Assembly: GCF_020526085.1 (NCBI RefSeq)
Contig: NZ_CP084874.1
Coordinates: 2,666,001-2,730,000 of the forward strand
Length of the DNA stretch: 64,000 nt
From: Klebsiella africana
GTDB lineage: Bacteria > Pseudomonadota > Gammaproteobacteria > Enterobacterales > Enterobacteriaceae
Direction of reading: 5' to 3'
Below, one piece after another: positions 8,714 to 17,306 of the stretch; within the stretch, counting starts at the first letter, position 1; the number at the start of each line of letters is the position of its first letter. The translations under genes were made by a program, and so were the position numbers. A model generated the notes under the pieces. That model was given only the letters and a program-made list of their open reading frames with translations, was not told the DNA's origin and searched no databases.

Positions 8714-9611
8714 ATCCGCGGGCCATACCCGGCCGCACCAGACGTAAGCCGAAGACGTTAATGTAGAGCCCGGCCATAATCAGCACCGCCCCGGTGAGCT
8801 GCAGTCCGCTGAGCGTCTCCCCCAACAGCAGTGCGGCGCTGGCCATTCCCACCACCGGCACCAGCAGCGACAGCGGCGCCACCCGCCAGGTTTCATAGCG
8901 CCCCAGCAGCGATCCCCAGATGCCATAGCCGACGATAGTGGCGATAAACGCCAGATAGAGCAGCGACAGTATCGTCAGCAGATCGATGTGTTGCAGACTC
9001 GCCAGCATGGTCTGCGGGCCATCAATCAACCATGAGGCCAGCATAAACGGCAGCACCGGGATCAACGCGCTCCACACTACCAGCGACATAATGGGCGGCC
9101 GGGCGGTATGCGACATGATTTTCTTGTTGAAGATATTACCGCAGGCCCAGCTGAGCGCCGCCGCCAGGGTCAGCATAAAGCCCACCAGCGGCACGTGCTC
9201 CCCGCCAAGGCTGCCCTCCACCAGCACCAGCACGCCAAAGATCGCCAGGGCGATCCCCGCCAGCTGCTTGCCCTGCAGCCGTTCGCCAAAGACGAAGGCG
9301 CCGAGGATGATGGTGAAGAAGGCTTGCGCCTGCAGCACCAGCGAAGCCAGACCGGCCGGCATCCCCAGGCCGATAGCGCAGAACAGAAAGGCAAACTGAC
9401 CAAAGCTAATGGTCAGGCCATAGCCCAGCAGCAGACGCAGCGGAATGGCCGGGCGGGACACAAACAGCAGCGCCGGGAAGGCCACCAGCATAAAGCGCAA
9501 CCCCGCCAGCATCAGCGGCGGCATATTGTGCAATCCCAGCTTAATCACCACAAAGTTAAGCCCCCACACCACCACTACCAGCAGCGCCAGCAGTCCATCT
9601 TTCCTCGTCAT
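8712..9611 (-). CDS. eamA: cysteine/O-acetylserine exporter EamA
   Basis: A 299-residue, ten-helix drug/metabolite transporter with two EamA repeats, the same length as E. coli EamA (YdeD). Strong matches include the opening KDGLLALLVVVVWGLNFVVIK and the SWACGNIFNKKIMSH segment starting repeat two. E. coli EamA exports cysteine-pathway metabolites. It is convergent with marB and divergent from ydeE, as in E. coli. Confidence 0.93.
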   Translation of the reverse strand: MTRKDGLLALLVVVVWGLNFVVIKLGLHNMPPLMLAGLRFMLVAFPALLFVSRPAIPLRLLLGYGLTISFGQFAFLFCAIGLGMPAGLASLVLQAQAFFTIILGAFVFGERLQGKQLAGIALAIFGVLVLVEGSLGGEHVPLVGFMLTLAAALSWACGNIFNKKIMSHTARPPIMSLVVWSALIPVLPFMLASWLIDGPQTMLASLQHIDLLTILSLLYLAFIATIVGYGIWGSLLGRYETWRVAPLSLLVPVVGMASAALLLGETLSGLQLTGAVLIMAGLYINVFGLRLVRPGMARG

Positions 9612-9805
9612 ACCCTGCCTCTGTCGTTATTGGAATTTTTGTGAACAAAATCAAAGTAGCGAAAAAGCGGCCGCCGGGATAGATCATTATTTTTGGCAGG
9701 CCCGGAAGTGCGCCCGGCGGCCGGGGCGACCTGTACAAGGCGTAATGGCCGTGTTATTTGTGATCGAAGACATAAAATGATAACAACATGACAGGCAAGG
9801 AAATC

Positions 9806-11002
9806 ATGATCACCACTCTCCGGCGCTCCACCATTGCGCTGCTGGCATCGTCGTTGCTATTAACTATTGGCCGCGGCGCCACACTGCCGTTTATGACTAT
9901 CTACCTCACCCGACGCTTTCAGCTGGAGGTGGATGTGATTGGCTACGCCCTGTCGTTGGCGCTGGTGGTCGGCGTGTTGTTCAGCATGGGCTTTGGCATC
10001 CTCGCGGACAAGTTCGACAAAAAGCGCTATATGGTATGGTCAGTGCTGGTGTTCATTCTCGGCTTCAGCGCAATACCCCTGGTCAATAACGCCCCCCTGG
10101 TGGTGATCTTCTTTGCGCTGATCAACTGCGCCTACTCGGTGTTTTCCACCGTGCTAAAAGCCTGGTTTGCCGACCGGCTGACGGCAGAGAAAAAAGCGCG
10201 CATCTTCTCGCTGAACTACACCATCCTCAATATCGGCTGGACCGTCGGGCCGCCCATCGGCACCCTGCTGGTGATGCACAGCATCAATTTGCCGTTCTGG
10301 CTGGCGGCCGCCTGCGCCGCTTTTCCTCTGGTGTTTATTCAGCTGTTTCTCCAGCGGGATGGTGCCGCCGCGGTCCAGCAGGGCGCCGTGCCCTGGTCAC
10401 CGTCGGTGTTGCTGCGCGACCGGGCGCTGCTGTGGTTTACCTGTTCCGGGTTGTTGGCCTCCTTCGTCGGCGGCGCCTTCGCCTCCTGCCTCTCGCAATA
10501 TGTGCTGGTGGTCGCCAGCAGCGACTTCGCCGAGAAAGTGGTGGCCGTGGTGCTGCCGGTCAACGCCGCGGTGGTGGTCGCTCTGCAGTACGCGGTTGGC
10601 CGACGGCTGAGCGCGAGAAATATCCGCCCGCTGATGACCTTCGGCACCGTCTGCTTTGTGATCGGCCTTGTGGGCTTTATGTTCTCTGGCGCCAGCCTGT
10701 GGGCGTGGGGGATCTCGGCGGCGATCTTCACCCTCGGGGAAGTGATTTATGCCCCCGGGGAGTATATGCTGATTGACCATATTGCCCCGCCGGGGATGAA
10801 GGCCAGCTACTTCTCCGCCCAGTCGCTGGGGTGGCTGGGGGCGGCATTCAACCCGATGCTGACGGGGTTGATCCTCACTCATCTGCCGCACTGGTCGCTT
10901 TTTGCCATTCTTATCGTGGCGATTGTCGCCGCCTGGCTGATGATTTTCCGCGGGATCAATGCCCGCCCCTGGCAACCGGATTCTCCGATGGCCAACGCCT
11001 GA
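9806..11002 (+). CDS. ydeE: MFS transporter YdeE
   Basis: A 398-residue, 12-helix MFS exporter matching E. coli YdeE (SLLLTIGRGATLPFMTIYL, ADKFDKKRYM, YAPGEYMLIDHIAPP). E. coli YdeE has been linked to dipeptide and arabinose export. I prefer the ATG at 9806, which follows AAGGAA closely and matches the E. coli N-terminus; an ATG at 9788 would add six residues. It lies upstream of the XRE regulator gene, with repeats between them. Confidence 0.92.
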   Translation: MITTLRRSTIALLASSLLLTIGRGATLPFMTIYLTRRFQLEVDVIGYALSLALVVGVLFSMGFGILADKFDKKRYMVWSVLVFILGFSAIPLVNNAPLVVIFFALINCAYSVFSTVLKAWFADRLTAEKKARIFSLNYTILNIGWTVGPPIGTLLVMHSINLPFWLAAACAAFPLVFIQLFLQRDGAAAVQQGAVPWSPSVLLRDRALLWFTCSGLLASFVGGAFASCLSQYVLVVASSDFAEKVVAVVLPVNAAVVVALQYAVGRRLSARNIRPLMTFGTVCFVIGLVGFMFSGASLWAWGISAAIFTLGEVIYAPGEYMLIDHIAPPGMKASYFSAQSLGWLGAAFNPMLTGLILTHLPHWSLFAILIVAIVAAWLMIFRGINARPWQPDSPMANA

Positions 11003-11020
11003 CGCCAGCTGGCATGCGGC

Positions 11021-11060
11021 TGTCGGGTTGATGTCGGGCCGTTGTCGGGTCGCTGTCGTG
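11021..11060. repeat. four direct 7-mers spaced exactly 11 bp
   Basis: TGTCGGG begins at 11021, 11032 and 11043, and TGTCGTG begins at 11054, giving four same-face half-sites one helical turn apart. They lie about 75 bp before the XRE regulator start. The 7+4 spacing is the layout used by PhoB/OmpR-type response regulators, but the regulator that binds here is unknown. Confidence 0.6.
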
Positions 11061-11131
11061 GTGGCTGGCGGCCCGGTTCACCATACTCCATCACAGGTTT
11101 ACATCCGCAGAACGTTATGGAGCATACGAAT

Positions 11132-11614
11132 ATGAACAGCACCAATCAGGTCAAACAATTACGGCTGCAGCGCGCCTGGTCCCAGGAGCAGCTGGCCGAA
11201 ATGGCGGGTCTCAGCGTCCGCACCATCCAGCGTATTGAGAATGGCGAACGCCCGGGGCTGGAGACCCTCAGCGCCCTCGCCGCGGTCTTTGAGGTGACGG
11301 TGGCCGAGATCGGCGGCGAATCCAGGCGGGAAGACGCGCCGGGCCCGGAAGCCTCGCTCGATCTGCGCATCGAGGAAGCCAAAGCGCGGGTGCATCAGGA
11401 GAGCCGCTTTTTCCGTTCGTTGTCGGTAGCGCTGGTGGTCTGCGTGCTGCTGGCGGTGCTCAACCACTTCACAAACCCGCAGTACGCCTGGTCCGGCTGG
11501 GTGGCCCTGATCTGGGGCGCCCTGCTGGTGGTGAGAGGATTACGCCTGTTCGTGTTCGGGGAATGGATCAAAAACTGGCGCCAGGCGCGCCTGCAGCGGC
11601 TGCTGCGCAAATAG
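11132..11614 (+). CDS. XRE-family regulator with C-terminal two-helix membrane domain
   Basis: A 160-residue protein. Residues about 5-60 form a Cro/CI-type helix-turn-helix (WSQEQLAEMAGLSVRTIQRIENG). After a linker of about 35 residues there are two hydrophobic segments (LSVALVVCVLLAVL and GWVALIWGALLVVRGLRLFVF), the 2TM domain fused to XRE domains in many bacteria. It is probably a membrane-tethered DNA-binding protein. Start 11132 has GGAG about 10 bases upstream; ATG 11117 is an alternative. The 11-bp repeats just upstream suggest autoregulation or response-regulator control. Target genes are unknown; ydeE is the nearest candidate. Confidence 0.85.
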   Translation: MNSTNQVKQLRLQRAWSQEQLAEMAGLSVRTIQRIENGERPGLETLSALAAVFEVTVAEIGGESRREDAPGPEASLDLRIEEAKARVHQESRFFRSLSVALVVCVLLAVLNHFTNPQYAWSGWVALIWGALLVVRGLRLFVFGEWIKNWRQARLQRLLRK

Positions 11615-11622
11615 CCTGCAAA

Positions 11623-11644
11623 CCGGCGGCGCGACCGCCGCCGG
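11623..11644. terminator. GC-rich hairpin between XRE gene and urtE
   Basis: Arms CCGGCGGC / GCCGCCGG with a six-base loop, in the 35-bp gap between convergent genes. There is no T-run. Confidence 0.6.
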
Positions 11645-11649
11645 CCTGG

Positions 11650-12348
11650 TCAGATGGTCACCATAGCGCGCACGCCGTCGCGCTCCATATCACCACCCTT
11701 GCCCTGCTGGACGATGGCGCCGCGCGACATCACCAGGTAGTGGTCCGCCAGCCCGGCGGCAAAGTCATAGAACTGTTCCACCAGCAGGATCGCCATATCT
11801 CCGCGGCTCGCCAGCTGGCGGATCACCTCGCCAATCTCTTTGATGACCGAGGGCTGGATCCCCTCGGTGGGTTCATCAAGGATCAGCAGCTGCGGACGGC
11901 TGGCCAGCGCGCGGCCGATCGCCAGCTGCTGCTGTTGACCGCCGGACAAGTCACCGCCCCGCCGCTGCTTCATGGTCCTGAGCACCGGAAAAAGCTGGTA
12001 GATCTCCTCCGGCACCTGCTGCGCTTCGCGAGCGGAAAAGCGCGACAGCCCCATCAGCAGGTTTTCTTCCACCGTCAGGCGCGGAAAAATCTCGCGTCCC
12101 TGCGGGACGTAGGCGACCCCGGCCTGCACCCGCTGGTGCGGTTTGCGATGGGTAATGTTCTGATCCTGCCAGCGCACTTCACCGCTGCGCGCCGGGATCA
12201 GCCCCATCAGACATTTCAGCAGCGTGGTCTTACCGACGCCATTGCGCCCCAGCAGGCAGGTGACTTCGCCCTGGCGGGCGGAAAAATCCACCCCGCGTAA
12301 AATATGGCTGCCGCCGTAGTATTGATGTAACTGACTCACCTGTAACAT
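11650..12348 (-). CDS. urtE: urea ABC transporter ATP-binding subunit UrtE
   Basis: A 232-residue ABC ATPase of the LivF type: Walker A GRNGVGKTT, signature LSGGQQQQLAIGRAL, Walker B LLILDEPTEGI. It is the last gene of a five-gene operon in the order of urtABCDE systems, which import urea at low concentration. A short 9-bp gap separates it from urtD. It forms the cytoplasmic ATPase pair with UrtD. Confidence 0.92.
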   Translation of the reverse strand: MLQVSQLHQYYGGSHILRGVDFSARQGEVTCLLGRNGVGKTTLLKCLMGLIPARSGEVRWQDQNITHRKPHQRVQAGVAYVPQGREIFPRLTVEENLLMGLSRFSAREAQQVPEEIYQLFPVLRTMKQRRGGDLSGGQQQQLAIGRALASRPQLLILDEPTEGIQPSVIKEIGEVIRQLASRGDMAILLVEQFYDFAAGLADHYLVMSRGAIVQQGKGGDMERDGVRAMVTI

Positions 12349-12357
12349 TGGCGCTCC

Positions 12358-13155
12358 TTAACGTCCCAGATAGACTTCAATGACCTGCTCATTGGCCTGC
12401 ACCTCGCGCAGCGATCCCTCCGCCAGCACCTGGCCCTGATGCAGGACCGTCACCCGGTCGGCGATGGTCTCGACAAATCCCATGTCGTGCTCCACCACCA
12501 TCAGGGAGTGCTGTCCGGCCAGGGTACGAAATAGCTCCGCCGTATACTCCGTTTCCGCATCGGTCATGCCGGCCGCCGGCTCGTCAAGCAGCAGCAGATG
12601 CGGCTCCTGCACCAGCAGCATGCCGATCTCAAGAAACTGTTTCTGACCATGGGACAGCAGACCGGCCTGGCGGTAGCGCTCGCCGTCAAGACGCAACAGG
12701 CGCAGCACCTCATTCAGCCGATCGTCCTGTTCGCTGCTCAGCCGGGCGCGCAGGCTGGCCCACACCGATTTATCCCCCTTCATCGCCAGGGCGAGATTTT
12801 CCGCCACCGTCAGCGCTTCGAAGACCGTCGGCTTCTGAAACTTGCGCCCGATGCCGTGACGCGCGATGGCCACCGGGTCGAGTGTGGTCAGATCCACCGA
12901 CTGGTCATAGAGCGCTTTGCCGCTTTGTGGCCGGGTCTTGCCGGTGATCACGTCCATCAGGGTGGTCTTGCCCGCCCCGTTGGGGCCGATCACACAGCGC
13001 AGTTCGCCGACGCCTATCGCCAGCGACAGATCCGTCAGCGCCCGGAAACCGTCAAAGCTGACATTGATGTTCTCCAGCTGCAGCACCGGATCGGTTTGTT
13101 CGCGAAAGCGATCGCCGGGTAGCTGGCGGGTAAACAGTCCTTCATCCGGTTGCAT
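12358..13155 (-). CDS. urtD: urea ABC transporter ATP-binding subunit UrtD
   Basis: A 265-residue LivG-type ABC ATPase: Walker A GPNGAGKTT, signature LSHGQKQFLEIGMLL, Walker B LLLLDEPAAGM, switch region VVEHDMGFVE. The LSHGQ signature in place of LSGGQ is usual for UrtD. The start ATG at 13155 overlaps the urtC stop by one base (TAATG), implying translational coupling. A longer frame running to 13458 lies inside urtC and is not used. Confidence 0.93.
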   Translation of the reverse strand: MQPDEGLFTRQLPGDRFREQTDPVLQLENINVSFDGFRALTDLSLAIGVGELRCVIGPNGAGKTTLMDVITGKTRPQSGKALYDQSVDLTTLDPVAIARHGIGRKFQKPTVFEALTVAENLALAMKGDKSVWASLRARLSSEQDDRLNEVLRLLRLDGERYRQAGLLSHGQKQFLEIGMLLVQEPHLLLLDEPAAGMTDAETEYTAELFRTLAGQHSLMVVEHDMGFVETIADRVTVLHQGQVLAEGSLREVQANEQVIEVYLGR

Positions 13156-14228
13156 TAGCGGTCTCCTCGACGCAGCAGACCCATCACCCCACGGGGTAAA
13201 AACAGGGTCACGATAATGAAGATGAGGCCCAGAAACAGCTGCCAGTACTCTGGCATCGCCACGGTGAAAATGCTTTTCGCGCCGTTGACCAGCCCGGCGC
13301 CAAGCACCGGGCCGATCAGGGTGCCGCGGCCGCCAAGCGCCACCCAGATGGCGGCCTCGATGGAGTTGGTCGGCGACATTTCGCTGGGGTTGATGATCCC
13401 CACCTGCGGGACATATAACGCCCCCGCCAGACCGCAGAGCACCGCCGACAGCGTCCATACCAGCAGCTTGAAGCCGCGCGGGTCGTACCCGCAGAACATC
13501 AGCCGGTTTTCGGCGTCACGTACCGCGGTGAGGATCCGGCCAAACTTACTCTGCGCCAGCGCCGCGCCCAGCCACAGGGTCAGCAACAGCAGCAGGACGG
13601 TCGCCATAAACAGAGCGGCGCGGGTGGCGGTGGCGGTGACCGGAAAGCCCAGGAGCGTGGTAAAACCGGTGAAGCCGTTATTGCCGCCAAACCCGGTCTC
13701 ATTGCGAAAGAACAGCAGCATACCGGCATAGGTCAGGGCCTGGGTCATGATCGAGAAATAGACCCCTTTGATCTTCGAGCGAAAGGCAAACCAGCCGAAA
13801 ACCAGGGCCAGCAGACCGGGAACCAGCACCACCAGCGCCATCGCCCAGGCGAAATGCTGCGTGCCCCACCAGAACCAGGGCAGCTCGCTCCAGGAGAGAA
13901 AAGACATAAACGCCGGCAGACCATCGCCCGCCGCCTGGCGCATCAGGTACATCCCCATGGCGTACCCGCCGAGGGCAAAGAAAATCCCATGCCCCAGCGA
14001 CAGCATGCCCGCATAGCCCCAGACCAGATCCAGCGCCACCGCCACGATGGCGTAGCAGAGGATTTTGCCGCTCAGCGTCAGCAGCCAGCTCGGCACCGCC
14101 AGCGGATGCGAGGCCGGCAGCAGCGCCAGGAATGGCATACACAGCAGCCCCAGCACCAGCAGGATCCCCAGCCAGCGCAGAGGCCGCGGCGCGCGCTGCG
14201 CCAGCGTTAAGGTGATTGGTTGGCTCAT
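13155..14228 (-). CDS. urtC: urea ABC transporter permease UrtC
   Basis: A 357-residue LivM-type permease with about nine membrane helices. The conserved family segments are WGYAGMLSLGHGIFFALGGYAMG and GGRGTLIGPVLGAGLVNG. It pairs with UrtB to form the membrane channel. Its start overlaps the urtB stop (TGATG), and its stop overlaps the urtD start. Confidence 0.93.
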   Translation of the reverse strand: MSQPITLTLAQRAPRPLRWLGILLVLGLLCMPFLALLPASHPLAVPSWLLTLSGKILCYAIVAVALDLVWGYAGMLSLGHGIFFALGGYAMGMYLMRQAAGDGLPAFMSFLSWSELPWFWWGTQHFAWAMALVVLVPGLLALVFGWFAFRSKIKGVYFSIMTQALTYAGMLLFFRNETGFGGNNGFTGFTTLLGFPVTATATRAALFMATVLLLLLTLWLGAALAQSKFGRILTAVRDAENRLMFCGYDPRGFKLLVWTLSAVLCGLAGALYVPQVGIINPSEMSPTNSIEAAIWVALGGRGTLIGPVLGAGLVNGAKSIFTVAMPEYWQLFLGLIFIIVTLFLPRGVMGLLRRGDR

Positions 14229-15802
14229 CAGTCAATAACCCTCCCTTTCAGCGCGAACAGACCCTGTGGGCGTTTCTGAATAAACAGAATAATCATCACC
14301 AGGATCAGGATTTTGCCCAGCACCGCGCCCATTTGGGGTTCGAGAATTTTGTTGAATATGCCCAGCCCAAAGGCCGCCGCCACGCTGCCGGCCAGCTGGC
14401 CGACGCCGCCGAGCACCACCACCAGAAACGAGTCAATGATGTAGCCCTGACCCAGCTCCGGCCCGACGTTGCCAAGCTGCGACAGCGCCACGCCGCCCAG
14501 CCCGGCAATACCGGAGCCGAGGCCAAAAGCCAGCATATCCACCCGCCCGGTTGGCACGCCGCAGCAGGCGGCCATCGCCCGGTTCTGCGTCACGGCGCGG
14601 ACGTTCATCCCCAGACGGGTGCGGTTCAGGATGAGCCAGGTAAAACACAGCACCAGCAGGACGAACGCCAGCACCGCCAGCCGGTTCCATGGCAGGATCA
14701 GGTTCGGGAGAACCTGCACGCCGCCGGAGAGCCAGGCGGGATTCGCCACCTCGACGTTCTGTGCGCCAAACAGCATCCGCACCAGCTGGATAAGCATCAG
14801 GCTGATCCCCCAGGTGGCGAGCAGCGTTTCCAGCGGTCGACCATACAGATGGCGAATAATGGTGCGCTCCAGCGCCATACCGATCCCGGCGGTCACCAGA
14901 AACGCCACCGGCAGCGCGATCAGCGGATAAAAGGACAGCCACTGCGGCGCGAGCTGCGCCAGCGCCTGCTGGACCAGCCAGCAGCTGTAGGCGCCGATCA
15001 TTAACATCTCGCCGTGGGCCATGTTAATCACCCCCAGCAGGCCGTAGGTGATCGCCAGCCCCAGCGCCGCCAGCAGCAGCACCGAGCCCAGCGACAGCCC
15101 CATAAAGGCCTGGCCCAGCAGATCGCCGAGCAGCAGACGATGTTTGATCTTCTGCAAGCTGTCGCTGGCCGCCTCGCGCACCGTCGCATCCGGCTCATGC
15201 TGGGCATCGGTAAAGGGGATCAGCAGCGCCTGGGTCTCCGGATCCGCCGAATGACCGAGCAGCGTCACGGCGGCCAGCCGCGCGCTGGCCTCAGGCTGAG
15301 TGAGCTGCAGGCGCGCCAGCGCCACCTCCAGCAGGCCCCGCACATTATCATCGGTTTCCGCCTGCAGCCGCTGTTGCAGCAGCGCGGCCATGGCCGGGGT
15401 CGCTTCCCGCTGTAGCGTACGCGCGGCGGAAGTTCGCTCTGTGACGTTGTCACTTAAAATAAGGTGGCTGGCCAACGCGCCGGCAGCCAGATTACGCAGC
15501 CGGTTGGTCAGACGGACCGGCCGGGTTTCGCCCTGCGGCGCGGCGGCAGCGCCCAATGGCTGTAATCCGCCCTGCCGGGTACGGAAAGCATGTTTTCCGT
15601 CATCCATCACCAGGCTTTCGGTGGTTAACGCCCGCAGCAATGGCAGGCGATTCGCCTGCGGCGCTGCCGCCCACTGGATCAACAGCTGCGCCTGCTGGCT
15701 GCGGCTGGCGGCAACGAAGTCGTCCGCCTCCGCGGCCTGCGCCCGCCATGGCAGCAAGGTCAGCAGTAGCGCCAACACACTCATGAGACGCAATGCGTTC
15801 AT
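14228..15802 (-). CDS. urtB: urea ABC transporter permease UrtB
   Basis: A 524-residue protein with a signal peptide (residues about 1-23, ending AQA) and a periplasmic region of about 200 residues rich in Ala/Leu/Gln helical repeats. A LivH-type permease of about 290 residues follows (GLLGVINMAHGEMLMIGAYS, GRVDMLAFGLGSGIAGLGG, QLAGSVAAAFGLG). This long N-terminal extension is typical of UrtB compared with amino-acid LivH proteins; its role is not known to me. Confidence 0.92.
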   Translation of the reverse strand: MNALRLMSVLALLLTLLPWRAQAAEADDFVAASRSQQAQLLIQWAAAPQANRLPLLRALTTESLVMDDGKHAFRTRQGGLQPLGAAAAPQGETRPVRLTNRLRNLAAGALASHLILSDNVTERTSAARTLQREATPAMAALLQQRLQAETDDNVRGLLEVALARLQLTQPEASARLAAVTLLGHSADPETQALLIPFTDAQHEPDATVREAASDSLQKIKHRLLLGDLLGQAFMGLSLGSVLLLAALGLAITYGLLGVINMAHGEMLMIGAYSCWLVQQALAQLAPQWLSFYPLIALPVAFLVTAGIGMALERTIIRHLYGRPLETLLATWGISLMLIQLVRMLFGAQNVEVANPAWLSGGVQVLPNLILPWNRLAVLAFVLLVLCFTWLILNRTRLGMNVRAVTQNRAMAACCGVPTGRVDMLAFGLGSGIAGLGGVALSQLGNVGPELGQGYIIDSFLVVVLGGVGQLAGSVAAAFGLGIFNKILEPQMGAVLGKILILVMIILFIQKRPQGLFALKGRVID

Positions 15803-15863
15803 GTCGTTCTCCTCTGGTCAGCGGCCGACGGTCCCTATGCTTCAGCCCCGCCGGCCCTGGCGC

Positions 15864-17135
15864 TTACTGGCTGACGGTTTTCACCGGATGGTCAGGTTTC
15901 TTATCATTACCAGGGATCCACGGGCTCCACGGCTGCGCGCGGACGGGTTTATCGGTCTGCCAGACCACGTTGAACTGACCGTTACCTTCAATTTCACCGA
16001 TCATCACCGGCTTATGCAGATGATGGTTAGTCGCGTCCATGGTCAGGGTAAAGCCGGACGGCGCGTTGAAGGTCTGCCCGGCCATCGCCTCGCGCACTTT
16101 GTCGACATCGGTGGTGCCCGCTTTGGTCACCGCCTGCGCCCACATATGCAGACCCACCCAGGTCGCCTCCATCGGATCGTTGGTCACCACCGTATCGGCA
16201 TTCGGCAGCTTGTGCGCTTTGGCATACGCGCGATAGTCGGCGACGAAGGCTTGGTTGGTCGGATTATCGACAGACTCAAAGTAGTTCCATGCCGCGAGGT
16301 TGCCGACCAGCGGTTTGGTATCGATGCCGCGCAGCTCCTCTTCCCCCACCGAGAAGGCCACCACCGGCACATCGGTCGCTTTCAGACCCTGGTTAGCCAG
16401 CTCTTTGTAGAACGGTACGTTGGAATCGCCATTAATGGTGGAGACCACTGCCGTTTTGCCACCGGCGGCGAATTTTTTGATATTGGCGACGATGGTCTGG
16501 TAATCGCTGTAGCCGAACGGGGTGTAGACCTCCTCGATATCTTTGTCCTGGATCCCTTTGGCATGCAGGAAGGCGCGGAGGATCTTATTGGTGGTGCGCG
16601 GATAGACGTAGTCCGTCCCCAACAGGAAGAAACGTTTAGCGCCGCCGCCGTCCTCACTCAGCAGGTATTCCACCGCCGGGATAGCCTGCTGGTTAGGCGC
16701 CGCGCCGGTATAGAAGACGTTGGGGGACATCTCTTCCCCTTCGTATTGCACCGGGTAGAACAGCAGACCGTTCAGCTCCTCAAACACCGGAAGGACCGAT
16801 TTACGCGAGACCGAGGTCCAGCAGCCAAACACCACCGCCACTTTATCCTGGGCCAGCAGCTGGCGCGCCTTCTCGGCAAACAGCGGCCAGTTGGAGGCCG
16901 GGTCGACCACCACCGGCTCCAGCTTTTTGCCCAGCACCCCGCCTTTGGCGTTGATGTCGTCGATGGCCATCAACGCGACGTCCTTCAGCGGCGTTTCGGA
17001 AATCGCCATCGTCCCGGAGAGCGAATGCATGATCCCGACTTTGATGGTGTCGGCGGCATAGGCCTGGAATGAGAGACCCATAGCCATCACAGAGGCGGAG
17101 AGTGCAAAAGCTTTTAATAACGTTCTACGTTGCAT
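15864..17135 (-). CDS. urtA: urea ABC transporter substrate-binding protein UrtA
   Basis: A 423-residue periplasmic binding protein of the amide/urea type. The N-terminus MQRRTLLKAFALS contains twin arginines followed by a hydrophobic stretch ending AYA, so Tat export is possible. The mature start DTIKVGIMHSLSGTMAISE is typical of UrtA. It is the first gene of urtABCDE, with an AGGAG site before the ATG. A sigma-54-type promoter lies about 60 bp upstream, so expression probably rises under nitrogen limitation. Confidence 0.93.
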   Translation of the reverse strand: MQRRTLLKAFALSASVMAMGLSFQAYAADTIKVGIMHSLSGTMAISETPLKDVALMAIDDINAKGGVLGKKLEPVVVDPASNWPLFAEKARQLLAQDKVAVVFGCWTSVSRKSVLPVFEELNGLLFYPVQYEGEEMSPNVFYTGAAPNQQAIPAVEYLLSEDGGGAKRFFLLGTDYVYPRTTNKILRAFLHAKGIQDKDIEEVYTPFGYSDYQTIVANIKKFAAGGKTAVVSTINGDSNVPFYKELANQGLKATDVPVVAFSVGEEELRGIDTKPLVGNLAAWNYFESVDNPTNQAFVADYRAYAKAHKLPNADTVVTNDPMEATWVGLHMWAQAVTKAGTTDVDKVREAMAGQTFNAPSGFTLTMDATNHHLHKPVMIGEIEGNGQFNVVWQTDKPVRAQPWSPWIPGNDKKPDHPVKTVSQ

Positions 17136-17193
17136 GATTCACTCCTGAGTAGCGCAAAAAATAAAGAATTAACAGCTAACCAGAGGTGATAAG

Positions 17194-17208
17194 GCAAAAA
17201 CGGTGCCA
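17194..17208 (-). promoter_or_regulatory. sigma-54 (RpoN) promoter of urtABCDE
   Basis: On the minus strand the element reads TGGCACCGTTTTTGC, which has the GG-N10-GC spacing and matches the consensus TGGCAC-N5-TTGC exactly. It is about 59 bp upstream of the urtA ATG, giving a leader of roughly 45 bases. Confidence 0.85.
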
Positions 17209-17262
17209 GGTTGTGAAAACCGCAGGATGCGGAACAGGAGGGCGATGGAGGCGAAGAAGATG

Positions 17263-17293
17263 GCAGCGTTGCTTCATTACGGTGCAACGCTGC
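17263..17293. promoter_or_regulatory. NtrC-like enhancer site within a 10-bp inverted repeat
   Basis: Perfect arms GCAGCGTTGC / GCAACGCTGC with an 11-base spacer. Positions 17270-17286 read TGCTTC-N5-GGTGCA, which fits the NtrC site TGCACC-N5-GGTGCA with one perfect half. It is centred about 95 bp upstream of the predicted urtA start of transcription, a usual enhancer distance. It may also act as a terminator stem for the gene ending at 17307. Confidence 0.65.
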
Positions 17294-17306
17294 GCTAAGA
17301 AAGCAA

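Noticed and set aside
11021..11060. CRISPR-like repeat array
   Set aside because: The repeat unit is only 11 bp with no unique spacers and no cas genes.
15300..17072. A 590-codon open frame antisense to urtB and urtA
   Set aside because: It is a shadow of the urt genes, produced by GC-rich third positions; it has no ribosome site and an Arg/His/Gln-rich composition typical of antisense frames.
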